This document shows, one piece after another, positions 30,096 to 39,657 of a stretch of 64,000 nucleotides of DNA (position 1 is its first letter; each line of letters starts with the position of its first letter). The stretch covers positions 5,621,501 to 5,685,500 of the forward strand of contig NZ_CP031728.1 in assembly GCF_008806975.1 (NCBI RefSeq), in the 5' to 3' direction. The translations under genes and the position numbers were made by a program. The notes below the pieces were generated by a model, which saw nothing but the letters and a program-made list of their open reading frames with translations, was not told the DNA's origin and ran no database searches. This DNA comes from Cellvibrio sp. KY-GH-1. GTDB lineage: Bacteria > Pseudomonadota > Gammaproteobacteria > Pseudomonadales > Cellvibrionaceae.

Positions 30096-30716
30096 ATGGC
30101 CAGATCCAAAAGTAGTAACCGTTGGTTGGACGAACACGTCAATGATCCTTATGTTAAAAAAGCGCAGATTGACGGCTATCGCGCGCGCGCGGCGTATAAG
30201 CTGATCGAGCTGAACGATAAGGATAAATTGATTCGCCCCGGTGCATTGGTCGTGGATCTGGGTTCGGCGCCGGGCAGTTGGTCGCAAATTGCCGGGCGTT
30301 TGGTGGGGGTAAAGGGCAGGGTAGTCGCCTCGGATATTCTGCCGATGGATTCGTTGGAGCACGTGGATTTTATTCAGGGTGATTTCACCGAAGAAGCTGT
30401 ATTCGACCAGATTATGGAAAAACTCGGTGAGCGCAAAGCGGATGTAGTTATCTCTGATATGGCTCCGAATATCAGCGGCGTAGATGCGGTCGATCAAGCC
30501 TCGTCTATGTACCTTGTTGAACTCGCCCTCGACATGGCACGTCGCGTGTTAAAGCCCAAAGGCGATTTCGTTGCCAAGGTATTTCAGGGTGAAGGCAGCG
30601 ATGAATACATCAAAGAGGTAAAAACGTCTTTTGAAAAAGTATTAATTCGCAAGCCTGCCGCGTCACGCCCGCGCTCGCGTGAGGTTTATGTGGTGGGCAA
30701 AGGCTTTAAGCAATAA
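30096..30716 (+). CDS. rlmE: 23S rRNA 2'-O-methyltransferase RlmE (RrmJ/FtsJ)
   Basis: Heat-shock methyltransferase that modifies the ribose of U2552 in 23S rRNA during late 50S assembly. The 206-residue protein starts [21 protein letters not shown], the standard family N-terminus, so the ATG at 30096 is preferred to an open frame 24 codons longer. The SAM-binding motif is [16 protein letters not shown]. The K-D-K-E catalytic set is visible: K in RARAAYKL, D in [10 protein letters not shown] in [10 protein letters not shown] and E in [13 protein letters not shown]. In many bacteria ftsH follows rlmE, but here the neighbour is a convergent AraC gene, so the usual rlmE-ftsH pairing is broken. 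Confidence 0.95.
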   Translation: MARSKSSNRWLDEHVNDPYVKKAQIDGYRARAAYKLIELNDKDKLIRPGALVVDLGSAPGSWSQIAGRLVGVKGRVVASDILPMDSLEHVDFIQGDFTEEAVFDQIMEKLGERKADVVISDMAPNISGVDAVDQASSMYLVELALDMARRVLKPKGDFVAKVFQGEGSDEYIKEVKTSFEKVLIRKPAASRPRSREVYVVGKGFKQ

Positions 30717-30730
30717 AAAATTACACTAAT

Positions 30731-31783
30731 TTATTGTTCTTGCTGTTGCTTGCGGTATTCACTGGGTGAAACACCAGTGACCCGCTGAAACTCTTTGTTG
30801 AAGTTGGATTTGGTGCTGAATCCCGCTTCCAGCATAAGTGTGGTGATGGGCATTTGTTCCGCTTCGATTAATAATTTCTGCGCCGCTTTCACTCTGCAAT
30901 CATTGAGGTATTGAGAGAAGCTGCCGCCATAGATGCGGTTAATCGCCTGGGATATTTGACGGGCGGGAATCACCAGGATTCGACCCGCCTGATCCAGCGT
31001 AATACCACCTTCCTGTTTATAGAGTTGTCGTTCCATAACGACACGCTCCCAACGTTCGAAAATGGCTTTGGCTTCATCCTCCCCCAGATTTTTTACTTTG
31101 CTAGAGCGCAGGTCTTGCAATGCGTGCATCCATTCCAATAATGGGGCACGAATAATCACCATTAACAGGGTGACGATATGGAAAAGTAAAAAAATCGACG
31201 AGCCAATTAAAACAGAAATAGAGTTGGAGGGATTAGTACCATGGCGTATTTCCACATATGCGCTAACTTCCACAACCAGATTAATAGCGATCAATACCCC
31301 AAGTACAAACAACCACCGATAGGCGGAATCGGCCAATTGTCCGAGTGGGGCCAAGCGAACCCTGGCACCTATTAGCAAACGAATCACCACGACCAGGTAG
31401 AGTGTGAAACTGCCAATAATGAAATAATCAATTGTCCAAAGCAGGGGCGCTTTCGATAACCAGAGCACAAGTACAAAGAGTGCGGGCAAAAAATGCAGGA
31501 TGCGGATTTTTGCTGAACGCATTTCGCCCACCAGGCTCGCGTAATAAAAGTAAATCGCCGGACCCAGAGCCATGGCGATGGTGGCCCTTAAAAGTATCGC
31601 CAGCTCCCATCCAAAACTCAGGATCAGCACCGCCAAAAAATTCTGCAATGCATAAAGTCCGTAGTTAATACCCAGCAAACGGGAGGGCCGGGTTTGCAAT
31701 TTGGGTGAAATTAAAAAACCCAGGGCCAACAACAAACACAGAATCGCGGCCGATAAATAAATGTGTATAAGGCTTTCTTGCAT
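30731..31783 (-). CDS. AraC-family regulator with N-terminal membrane domain
   Basis: Transcription factor of 350 residues. About seven hydrophobic segments fill residues 1-230, for example IYLSAAILCLLLALGFLIS and FLVVV-type helices later, so the protein is an integral membrane regulator. The C-terminal ~100 residues are an AraC DNA-binding domain: GRILVIPARQISQAINRIYG, then FSQYLNDCRVKAAQKLLIEA and the second helix-turn-helix TTLMLEAGFSTKSNFNKEF, ending GVSPSEYRKQ. The start at 31783 is the first codon of the hydrophobic domain; six codons more are possible. It is divergent from the amidohydrolase gene with 146 bp between the starts and is the likely regulator of that gene (inference). Confidence 0.85.
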   Translation of the reverse strand: MQESLIHIYLSAAILCLLLALGFLISPKLQTRPSRLLGINYGLYALQNFLAVLILSFGWELAILLRATIAMALGPAIYFYYASLVGEMRSAKIRILHFLPALFVLVLWLSKAPLLWTIDYFIIGSFTLYLVVVIRLLIGARVRLAPLGQLADSAYRWLFVLGVLIAINLVVEVSAYVEIRHGTNPSNSISVLIGSSIFLLFHIVTLLMVIIRAPLLEWMHALQDLRSSKVKNLGEDEAKAIFERWERVVMERQLYKQEGGITLDQAGRILVIPARQISQAINRIYGGSFSQYLNDCRVKAAQKLLIEAEQMPITTLMLEAGFSTKSNFNKEFQRVTGVSPSEYRKQQQEQ

Positions 31784-31929
31784 GCCGATTCCCAAGCACA
31801 AGGTAGTTTTTTGGTGGATTTGAGTCGATTTTACCTATTTTCGGGTCCTCAATCGCGTTTCAGGTCGTTATCCCTAGGGTTTATTACCAAAATCCGCATC
31901 AACATTGTGTTTAATTGATGGAGCCGGAA

Positions 31930-33462
31930 ATGACGAAACTGAAAAGCAGTCACCTCGTTTTACTTGTTTGCAGTCTGATTAATCTCTTCTCTGTGAGGGC
32001 GCAAGCCAATAACCATGATTCTGAATCGCTCGTTATTCGTGCTGTCACTCTGGTGAATGCCGACGCAACACTGAGCAAAAAACCACAGAACGTATTGATC
32101 CGTCACGGCAAAATTCAAGCGATTGGAACCCGGGAGTTTACGGCTGATAAGGTAATCGATGGGCACGGGCAGTATTTGATTCCCGGCTTGATTGATAGCC
32201 ATGTTCACTTGCGCGGCGTGCCGGGGGTTCCTGATGGTGAGTTAGCGCATTCGGATTTTTATCAGGAGGCGTTGGCACAAATCCCAAAAAGTTACCTTTA
32301 TGCCGGGTTTACCACGCTGCTGGATCTAGTAAATACCAAAGCGTTTATCGACAGCTGGAACCAGCAGCCCCTCGCTCCTCGTGCTCATTATTGTGCGCCG
32401 GTGCCCATTCCCAAGGGTTATCCTATAGCAGTAATTCCTGAAGAGGCGTTACAAAAGGTGGATGTGGCGCGTTATTTTTTACATGACCGCCATGCGCATC
32501 CTTCGACGGAGTTGGCAGACCCAGCTGCGCACACGCCTGCCCATCTAATCGAAGCCATGCAAAAGGACGGCGCGCGCTGCGCGAAAATTTTTTATGAAAA
32601 AGGCTTTGGCAAGGTCAGAAACTTACCCGTTCCCAGTGAAGCCATAGTGCGTGAGCTGGTGGCTGAAGCGCATAAAAAGCAGCTACCAGTTTTTCTGCAC
32701 GGCAATTCGCTGGAGTCTTACGAGTTTGCTTTGGCAACCGGCGTGGATATGTTGGTGCATGGTTTATGGAATGCGCAACCAGCGACAACGCCGGGTGAGT
32801 TGCAACGGATTGCACAGCGCTTGATTGACGCAAAGATTGCCGTGCAGCCTTCAGTGCAGGTTATTTACGGGGAGCAGGAGTTGTTGAACCCCGCTTTTTT
32901 TCACCAGCCCAGCCTGCGCCATTATATGCCCGGGAAATTAATTGACTGGTATCAAACGCCAGCGGGGCAGTGGATGAAAAATGAGATTGGCAGTTACCTG
33001 GGTGAAACCGCGTCACTGACAGACGAACAAAAATACCAGCAAATAAAAACGGTTTATCAACCACTACTAACCCGTGTCCAGCAAGTAAGCCAGCCGCTAA
33101 ACCAACATGCGTTATTGATATTCGGCAGCGACACCCCAAGCGGTCCAATTTATACCCAGTTTCCTGGTTTGAATGGTCGAATGGAAATGGATCGGTGGCA
33201 AGCAATGGGAATCCCGCTAGTGGATTTGTTTAAAGCATTGACTATTGGCAACGCTAAACGTTTGGGCCTGGAGCGGGAGATTGGCAGCATAGCGACGCAC
33301 AAGCAGGCAGATTTATTACTGCTTGGTAAAAATCCCCTGCAAGATATTACTGCTTACGATGCGATTAACTGGGTCATTTTGCGCGGCGAACCTATTTCGC
33401 GCGAAAGCTTGTCGGCGCAAAACTTGAAATTTATCAAGGTGCATACAACACCAGAGTCGTGA
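31930..33462 (+). CDS. Secreted amidohydrolase (imidazolonepropionase-like)
   Basis: Metal-dependent hydrolase of the amidohydrolase superfamily; candidate substrates are cyclic imides, dipeptides or similar amides. The 510-residue protein has a signal peptide (LVLLVCSLINLFSVRAQA, ending about residue 28). Visible metal-binding motifs are IDSHVHLRG (HxH), ARCAKIFYEKG with a lysine that may be carbamylated, HGNSLES and MLVHGLWN histidines, and FGSDTPSG with the catalytic aspartate. IGSIATHKQADLLLLGKNPL is the usual C-terminal signature. The ATG at 31930 is preferred, because GGAG lies about 8 bp before it and the signal peptide starts here. It converges on the TonB-dependent receptor gene. Confidence 0.85.
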   Translation: MTKLKSSHLVLLVCSLINLFSVRAQANNHDSESLVIRAVTLVNADATLSKKPQNVLIRHGKIQAIGTREFTADKVIDGHGQYLIPGLIDSHVHLRGVPGVPDGELAHSDFYQEALAQIPKSYLYAGFTTLLDLVNTKAFIDSWNQQPLAPRAHYCAPVPIPKGYPIAVIPEEALQKVDVARYFLHDRHAHPSTELADPAAHTPAHLIEAMQKDGARCAKIFYEKGFGKVRNLPVPSEAIVRELVAEAHKKQLPVFLHGNSLESYEFALATGVDMLVHGLWNAQPATTPGELQRIAQRLIDAKIAVQPSVQVIYGEQELLNPAFFHQPSLRHYMPGKLIDWYQTPAGQWMKNEIGSYLGETASLTDEQKYQQIKTVYQPLLTRVQQVSQPLNQHALLIFGSDTPSGPIYTQFPGLNGRMEMDRWQAMGIPLVDLFKALTIGNAKRLGLEREIGSIATHKQADLLLLGKNPLQDITAYDAINWVILRGEPISRESLSAQNLKFIKVHTTPES

Positions 33463-33471
33463 AGACTCTGG
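33451..33471. terminator. Hairpin over the stop codon of the amidohydrolase gene
   Basis: CCAGAGTC-GTGAA-GACTCTGG is a perfect 8-bp stem; the stop TGA lies in the loop. It sits between convergent genes and has no strong T run, so its termination strength is uncertain. Confidence 0.55.
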
Positions 33472-33484
33472 CATAGTTTGGTAG

Positions 33485-35581
33485 TTAGAACTTGTAATTT
33501 GCACCAATGGCAAAATTTGCTGGTGCACTGTAGTAGCCGACGTTGTACAGCGAGGTCAGATATTTTTCATCGGTGATGTTATTGGCATTAAGCTGGATAT
33601 CAAATGCATCAGTAACATCCCACGCGGCGAATAAATTAATAGTGGTGTAACTGGATTGTTTAAGCAGGGTGCCGTCTTTCTGGATATCGGATTGGTAGCG
33701 AATACCGGCACCTAATCGCCATGCAGGAAAACTCGGTAGTTGTGACGAGTAAGTGATATTCGCCGTCTCGCGCGGTACCCATTTATAAATGTCTTGTCCG
33801 CTTTCGCCTTCAAGATCGAGCGACGTTAAACCTAAAACTAACTGGTCATATTCGGTGAAACTGCCAATCAATTCCAGCTCGGTACCTTCAGAATAAACAT
33901 CTACACCCGCGTAATAATATTGACCTTTGTCGTTGAGCCCAGCGTAAGTGCCCAGGTCTTTTTGATCGGCTTTAAAGCGCGCGAGTGTTGCCATCAGGTT
34001 TTCAGTCAGTTCCCAGCGCACGCCAACTTCGTAATTAACGCCTTGCGAAGGGGCCAGATATTGCTCATTAAAATCTTTTTGATCTTGTGGCTGGTAAATA
34101 TCCGAGTAACTTGCGTAAACCAATACACTGTCGGTAATGTCGTACGTCAGCCCAACATACGGACTAAGTTCGCGCTCTGTTTGATCAAAAGGTGCGCCAT
34201 AGCTTTGTCCGTCACGCGAATATTCCGCTTGGTTAAAGCCCAATATACCGGTGAGCGAATCAGTGAGGCTTAATTTAACTGAACCATAAACACGTTCCAG
34301 ATTTTGGAAGGTTGCGCCTTGCAATATTTTAGCGCCCCACTGAGGTTCCGGGATTGCGTCCCAGTCATAGGGAAATACTGGCAATGGCCCGGCAGCGGGT
34401 TCGGTTGCCGCGTGGGGGCGTTGCGACGAATAGTATTCGCTATCGCTGTAGCTATAACCTAAAACCAGTTGATGTTCGCGCCCGCCTAAATCGAAGGTAC
34501 CATTTAAAGCGAGATCAACCAGATCTTCTTTATTTTCATCTGGCCAATTACCTGGCCAACCCATTAAGCCCAAGCCGGTTTCTTTATCGATAGATCCAAT
34601 CACATAAAATAATTTGTCCATGCTTTCGGATTCGCGGTAGTTATAAGTGGCTTTTGCATTCCAGCTGTTGGAGAAATTGTAAACATACTCTACAAATGCA
34701 CTGTCATTGCGTGTGTCCCACATAGTCCAGCTTTGCGCCGTTGAACTGTCGCGCGGGAATTCTGCCTGGGTGCCATCGGTGTAGGTCAATACCAACGCGC
34801 CCCACATATTACCCTTGGATTCATTTTTCTGATGGGAAAAGCCGGTCGTCAAGGTAGAGTTTTCCGTGAGCTGCCCATCGACAACACCGTACAAAAAGAC
34901 GCGGTCATTTTCGTAGCCGCGCAACCAGGAATCTTTATCTTCGGCGGCAACGACTACCCGGCCTGCCCATTCACCAGATTCGGTAAATGGTGTTGAGTAA
35001 TCCGCTTGTACGCGACGGAAATCAAATGAACCTGCACTCACGCCAAGGCTGCCTTCCTGTTCATTGGTGGGGCGCTTGCGTACATAATTGATGGTGCCGG
35101 ATGAATTGCCGACGCCGGTTAATAAACCGTTAGCGCCGCGAATAACTTCCAGCTTTTCGTAGGCGAAGGTATCCATTTCGCCAGTGACGATACCCCAGCT
35201 GTTGGGCATGCCTACGCCGTCGATCTGAGTGTTCTTAATTTCAAAACCGCGCGACATGTAATTGGTACGGTTGGTTTCCCAGGCTTCCACCTGAATACCG
35301 GTAGCAAGCTTCAACGCATCATTTAGGTTGTTAACACCGAAATCATTCATTAATTCGCGCGAGATGACGCTGATGGACTGCGGTGTTTCTTTGAGTGTGA
35401 GATCCAAGCCAGTGGCGCCCTTGCTGGTGCGATTGTCGCGCACACCGGTGATAAATACTTCTTCAACGGCGTATTCCGCTTTTTTTGCTGCTGGTTTCTT
35501 TTTTGCGGCGCTATCCTGTGCTTGGGTTGCCACACTAATGGCAAGGCACAGTGGTGCCAGGGCAAATGCTTTGAATTGCAT
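33485..35581 (-). CDS. TonB-dependent siderophore receptor (FhuE/FpvA-like)
   Basis: Outer-membrane 22-strand barrel that imports ferric siderophores with energy from TonB-ExbB-ExbD. The 698 residues have a signal peptide ending TQAQ, a TonB-box-like segment EEVFITG near residue 42, a plug domain (LKETPQSISVISRELM through GTINYVRKRPT) and a barrel ending in the terminal Phe of AIGANYKF. There is no N-terminal STN signalling domain, so it is a pure transporter. PQSISVI and MSRGF are marks of the siderophore subfamily. It is last in a three-gene leftward operon with a PepSY protein and a small membrane protein, behind a Fur box. Confidence 0.92.
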   Translation of the reverse strand: MQFKAFALAPLCLAISVATQAQDSAAKKKPAAKKAEYAVEEVFITGVRDNRTSKGATGLDLTLKETPQSISVISRELMNDFGVNNLNDALKLATGIQVEAWETNRTNYMSRGFEIKNTQIDGVGMPNSWGIVTGEMDTFAYEKLEVIRGANGLLTGVGNSSGTINYVRKRPTNEQEGSLGVSAGSFDFRRVQADYSTPFTESGEWAGRVVVAAEDKDSWLRGYENDRVFLYGVVDGQLTENSTLTTGFSHQKNESKGNMWGALVLTYTDGTQAEFPRDSSTAQSWTMWDTRNDSAFVEYVYNFSNSWNAKATYNYRESESMDKLFYVIGSIDKETGLGLMGWPGNWPDENKEDLVDLALNGTFDLGGREHQLVLGYSYSDSEYYSSQRPHAATEPAAGPLPVFPYDWDAIPEPQWGAKILQGATFQNLERVYGSVKLSLTDSLTGILGFNQAEYSRDGQSYGAPFDQTERELSPYVGLTYDITDSVLVYASYSDIYQPQDQKDFNEQYLAPSQGVNYEVGVRWELTENLMATLARFKADQKDLGTYAGLNDKGQYYYAGVDVYSEGTELELIGSFTEYDQLVLGLTSLDLEGESGQDIYKWVPRETANITYSSQLPSFPAWRLGAGIRYQSDIQKDGTLLKQSSYTTINLFAAWDVTDAFDIQLNANNITDEKYLTSLYNVGYYSAPANFAIGANYKF

Positions 35582-35639
35582 AATGAGTCTCTAAACAGTG
35601 GTTTTTAAGGGGGGTTAATTGCAACAATAAATCGGAGGC

Positions 35640-37175
35640 TTAATCCGCAACGGAAGGCATTTCAGTCACTGCGTTTTCTTGTTCCTTTGATAATGAACGG
35701 CGATTTAACGTCGATCCCAGTCCTAGCCCCAATCCCAGCAGTGCTACGGCAATAACAAATAAAATATTGATCAATAAACTGGCGTCACTGAATGAATTGC
35801 TGCCAAATTTAATAACGTGGATAACCAGGATCAGCACGATGCTCGCGATAAGCGCAAGGCGTAAACTTATCGAAAGTATTTGGCGATTAGTGATGGCTAA
35901 CGCTGCAATAAAAATGAGTAAACTGCTGCCCCAGAAAACGGCGACCAATTGCGTTGACCACCAGACGTCCACCAGTAAACTGATCGCAATGGCTAACGGG
36001 AATCCCCACACAACAGCGAGCCAGCTTCGTTCCAATTTCGGATAGGTATTGCCTGCTTGTTGCTGACGACGAAACCAGATATTCATACCGGTCGCACACA
36101 TAAAACACATGCCTAGGCCTAGAATGGCGTACAACATTTTTACCGGTAAGCCGCCGAAATGGCCGAAATGAAGGCGATAGGTGGATGCATAAATTTGCAT
36201 GCCGATATCGCCATCGGGCCAGTTGAGGTGTTTTATTTGTTCGCCGTGCAGATTAAATTGAAACGCGTCGTACCAAACTAAGCGGTCGGGCAAATAAGCG
36301 CCCAGCTCCACCGTTTGGGCGGTAGTTTCGGGAAAATGAATGCTGAAATAGTAGGGCAGTAAATCGGGATGTTCGCGCGTAAATTTTTCCAAAATTGGCG
36401 CCACATTCATAAACGGCGCGGCAACATTAGTTGCTTCGGGGTGAGGTAAATACAGTTCGCTGGTAATTTTTGTCGTGTCACCTTTAAAAAAGCTGCTGGC
36501 GAAAACGAATAAAATAATTTGCGACAAACCAATCAGTGCACCGGTAATGGCGATGGCCAACATAAAGGGTGTACTCCACACGCCTATACGGTTATGCAAA
36601 TCTACTTGCTGTTGGCGCTGGCCACGATTAATACGCAAGGAAAAAGCATTCTTGAAAATAGTTGGATGCGCAGCAATTCCGCTGATAATCATGCCGACCA
36701 GAACCATCCCGATTACACCAACCACTACCATGCCCCAAATGCCGGGAATGGTGAGGGCGTAATGGAGTTTCACTAAAAAGTGAGTCCATTCGTGATCTAC
36801 TTTTTCACCGAGTGTGCCATCGGTATTCACAAAAAACTGCGCTTCAATCACGTCGATATGGCCGCCGACACTAAAACGTGGCATTTCAACAGTGGGGAGT
36901 CCAACCCAAATATCTTCAAAGGGTTTTGCATCCGGATTATGTTGTTTATGCCAGTCGAGCAAATTCTCCAATCCCTTCTGAATTGCGATTGGATCTGCGT
37001 GTGTTGTCTCGTGAATCTGCGGCTGTTCCCAGCGCTCAAAATCGGGATAAAAAACGGATATAACGCCGGTTATACAGACTAAATAAAGTAACGCCGCAAT
37101 AAACAATCCCAATCCTGAGTGTGCGTTAAGACTAGCGCGTACAGTGTTAGCAGATAACTTAAATAACTTTGACAC
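35640..37175 (-). CDS. PepSY-associated membrane protein (PiuB-like, iron uptake)
   Basis: Inner-membrane protein of the PepSY_TM family, often linked to siderophore receptors and thought to reduce or release iron in the periplasm. The 511-residue protein has a first helix GLGLFIAALLYLVCITGVISVF at about residues 21-42, a PepSY-like periplasmic stretch, three more helices in the middle (WGMVVVGVIGMVLVGMIISG among them) and four to five helices at the C-terminus. Conserved WTHFLVKLHYAL and YRLHFGHFGG contain histidines that could hold heme or metal (inference). It lies 58 bp before the receptor gene in the same direction. Confidence 0.85.
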   Translation of the reverse strand: MSKLFKLSANTVRASLNAHSGLGLFIAALLYLVCITGVISVFYPDFERWEQPQIHETTHADPIAIQKGLENLLDWHKQHNPDAKPFEDIWVGLPTVEMPRFSVGGHIDVIEAQFFVNTDGTLGEKVDHEWTHFLVKLHYALTIPGIWGMVVVGVIGMVLVGMIISGIAAHPTIFKNAFSLRINRGQRQQQVDLHNRIGVWSTPFMLAIAITGALIGLSQIILFVFASSFFKGDTTKITSELYLPHPEATNVAAPFMNVAPILEKFTREHPDLLPYYFSIHFPETTAQTVELGAYLPDRLVWYDAFQFNLHGEQIKHLNWPDGDIGMQIYASTYRLHFGHFGGLPVKMLYAILGLGMCFMCATGMNIWFRRQQQAGNTYPKLERSWLAVVWGFPLAIAISLLVDVWWSTQLVAVFWGSSLLIFIAALAITNRQILSISLRLALIASIVLILVIHVIKFGSNSFSDASLLINILFVIAVALLGLGLGLGSTLNRRSLSKEQENAVTEMPSVAD

Positions 37176-37258
37176 AGTTGCTTTCTCTCGAAATATTGTT
37201 TAGCCGGCCGTGCGCTAATTTTTTGTTTACTAATGGCAATTGATTCACTGCCTGCCAA

Positions 37259-37867
37259 TCAGCGGGTTAAAAAAAATACCGGTGTAAATAACAATCCACC
37301 CAAGGTAATTCCTGCAAAATACATGGCGGGCTTGAGCAGTGAGTCGTTGGCTTTGCTCCACACCATCAACGCAGGCCAAAGCACCATTACCAGCAGGGCT
37401 GCAAACACAGTGCGATTGATCACACTGCCTTCGAGTAAAGAAAAAAGGGCGAGAGCGACACCAATGGCTGCAGCGAATGACAGCAATCCCACGACGAGTA
37501 TCTGTAATAGCACCTGACCGGTTTGATTGACCCGGGTGCTGGCAGGCACTGCAGGTGAATTGGCTGTGCGTACCGGCTTTTGGCGCCCCTGAATATTCCA
37601 GTCACGCCATGGTGTAGTCATGGCAATCCAGAGTAGGGCGATAAAACCCGGCAAAATGGCAGCTATTGCCCAACCGCGATCCAGACTTAGCGCTATGCCC
37701 AATGGCCAATGCACCAGTAACAGGGCAATCCAGCCCAAGCTAATCAATGACCAGTTGCGCGCGGGCTTTTGCCAAGCGCGGTAGAGCAATGCGATGCCAA
37801 TTATCATGACTGCCAGCCCCAGGATTAAGGGCCAAGGGTTGAGGTTGGATAAGAACCAGGAGCTCAT
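37259..37867 (-). CDS. Small polytopic membrane protein of the iron-uptake operon
   Basis: Unrecognised 202-residue membrane protein. Six hydrophobic segments are visible: PLILGLAVMIIGIALLY, LISLGWIALLLVHWPLGIAL, WAIAAILPGFIALLWIAM, LLQILVVGLLSFAAAIGVALAL, VFAALLVMVLWPALMVW and AMYFAGITLGGLLFTPVFFL. A polar loop lies between the third and fourth. It is the first gene of the leftward unit with the PepSY protein (83 bp apart) and the siderophore receptor, and the Fur box lies 54 bp before its start. Membrane proteins of similar size accompany PepSY genes in other proteobacteria, so a role in iron import is inferred from context only. Confidence 0.7.
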   Translation of the reverse strand: MSSWFLSNLNPWPLILGLAVMIIGIALLYRAWQKPARNWSLISLGWIALLLVHWPLGIALSLDRGWAIAAILPGFIALLWIAMTTPWRDWNIQGRQKPVRTANSPAVPASTRVNQTGQVLLQILVVGLLSFAAAIGVALALFSLLEGSVINRTVFAALLVMVLWPALMVWSKANDSLLKPAMYFAGITLGGLLFTPVFFLTR

Positions 37868-37920
37868 GGGCAGATCCTCTCGGGTTGGTTGTAAGTCATT
37901 TTACGAGTGAAATAATCATT

Positions 37921-37935
37921 TGATAGTAATTATCA
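37921..37935. promoter_or_regulatory. Fur box of the siderophore-receptor operon
   Basis: TGATAGTAATTATCA matches the 7-1-7 Fur consensus TGATAATNATTATCA at all specified positions but one. It lies upstream of the leftward three-gene iron operon, so iron repression by Fur is predicted. Confidence 0.82.
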
Positions 37936-38123
37936 TTTGTATGTCTGTGCTAGTCAATGAAAAACACTATCCAATGAGAATATTTCTTATATTAAAAAAG
38001 ATGGGGGGCAGCTTGGTTATTGCGTGGAGTCTTGCTATGGCGCTCAACTATTTTTAATCCCGGCCGATAAACGATAGTTATTAGCAGTGAAACGCTGGAT
38101 GAAATAGGCCACGGAGATTTGAT

Positions 38124-39653
38124 ATGCAAGTTACTGCGACCCCTACCTTTGTTGCACCCGCTTCTGCACAATCGACCTCTGTGAAGCCCGCGGACGCGAA
38201 TGAGGCAGGCATTACTGCTACCATTACACCAGCCGCGAATGATCAGATCAGCTTCCAGGCGCGAGAAATGCCAGTCACTTATGATCAGGCTCCGGTATTT
38301 ATCAGTGGGCTGCGTGACAATAAAGCCAAAGGGCAAGCAGCCTTATCTCTTTCAAACAATCTACTGAGTTCGCTCAACGCGGCCAGTGCGAAAAAGGCCA
38401 CGCTATCCATCAGTAGTGTTTTTGGTCAGATAGCTGCACTGAGTCGTGAAACAACAGAATTCCGCAATGAAGCGCGGCGCTTGCAGGTAACGCAAGAACA
38501 GGCAGTAAAGAGTTCTTCCCCGAATTTTGGCTTACAGCCAACATCGGATAATCAGTCTGTGCGCTTGAGTGTTAAGACTAAAGACGGCGATCAAATTCAC
38601 ATTGAGTTGTTGCGTAGAAATATTGGCGTTATTGGCAGTACATTGGAGTTTTCGTTTAAGGTGGATGGTTCACTGAGAGATGCTGAACAAAAGGCCCTTG
38701 GGGAACTCGCGGAAAAATTGGGGCAAATGGGCGATGAATTTTTTCGGACGGATACCACGCAACTGCGCAATTTGAAAGACATAGATACCAGCGTCATTAG
38801 CAGTTTTAGCTTTACACTGAAGCGCCCGGCACCCAGGGATACTTTTGTCGAGCATAGCTACGAATTCAAAGTAAACGAGCAGACACAAACGCAAACCTTG
38901 AGCGCGAGTGATGTGCGTGGTTATAAGGTGGATATTACTACCGACCTGCATACATTGGCGGAGAGCAGTAACGCAAATGCCAATGCGCTTGAGCCTTACC
39001 TTGAGATCATTCGCCAGGCAACGGATGATGCCAATATGGACAATAAATCGCGGCGTTTTATTTTGGATGCATTTTCGTCCATGTTTGATCAATTCCTTTA
39101 CGTCCCTAAAACGTTGGAAACGGATACTGCGATTGACGCGACTCGCGCCTCGTTCGATTCAGGCTTGCCTGATTTTACCGCGAGTATTAGTTCGAAGGTT
39201 GTTCATAATCACGAATTCTACGCGCAAGCCGCTATGCTGAAGTTAACGCTGGAACAGCAAACACGTGTGGAGTCTTATGCTGATACGACCTTGATCAAAC
39301 AGGAATCCAGTTTTGAATTAGTAAATAATCGCTTTGAAGGCATCTTTGACATTGAAAATCGCGAGATCAGTAACCCTGATTATCGTTACATCACTGAACA
39401 TCGCTCTGGAAATGTTACACGCACCCTGTCCATGACAGAGGACAGGGTTAACAACTTGCTGCTGGAACAGAATTTGGAGGCGAGCAAAACAGTGAGTGTG
39501 TTTCACAATTATAAGTTAGTCGATACGGACACTGACGAATTCTCTGATCACAAATTAAAGCATTTTACTGAGGAGTTGTTGGCGTTAAACGCCAACAAAC
39601 AATTTATTGCGATTAATGAATTGCTGGCGGATACAAAAAATATTTCATTTTAA
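38124..39653 (+). CDS. Unknown 509-residue protein
   Basis: I do not recognise this protein. It has no signal peptide and no membrane helix. The first ~50 residues are Ala/Thr/Pro-rich (MQVTATPTFVAPASAQST) and probably disordered. A central part has mixed beta-type sequence, such as QSVRLSVKTKDGDQIHIELLRR and LEFSFKVDGSLRDAEQKALGEL. Two later segments resemble each other: SYEFKVNEQTQTQTLSASDVRGYKV and ESSFELVNNRFEGIFDIENREI. It contains no cysteine. The low-complexity N-terminus followed by beta-rich sequence recalls secreted or flagellar-type proteins, but this is only an impression. It stands alone with its own RBS-like GGAGAT and faces a convergent cupin gene 4 bp away. No terminator is visible between them. 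Confidence 0.75.
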   Translation: MQVTATPTFVAPASAQSTSVKPADANEAGITATITPAANDQISFQAREMPVTYDQAPVFISGLRDNKAKGQAALSLSNNLLSSLNAASAKKATLSISSVFGQIAALSRETTEFRNEARRLQVTQEQAVKSSSPNFGLQPTSDNQSVRLSVKTKDGDQIHIELLRRNIGVIGSTLEFSFKVDGSLRDAEQKALGELAEKLGQMGDEFFRTDTTQLRNLKDIDTSVISSFSFTLKRPAPRDTFVEHSYEFKVNEQTQTQTLSASDVRGYKVDITTDLHTLAESSNANANALEPYLEIIRQATDDANMDNKSRRFILDAFSSMFDQFLYVPKTLETDTAIDATRASFDSGLPDFTASISSKVVHNHEFYAQAAMLKLTLEQQTRVESYADTTLIKQESSFELVNNRFEGIFDIENREISNPDYRYITEHRSGNVTRTLSMTEDRVNNLLLEQNLEASKTVSVFHNYKLVDTDTDEFSDHKLKHFTEELLALNANKQFIAINELLADTKNISF

Positions 39654-39657
39654 GATG

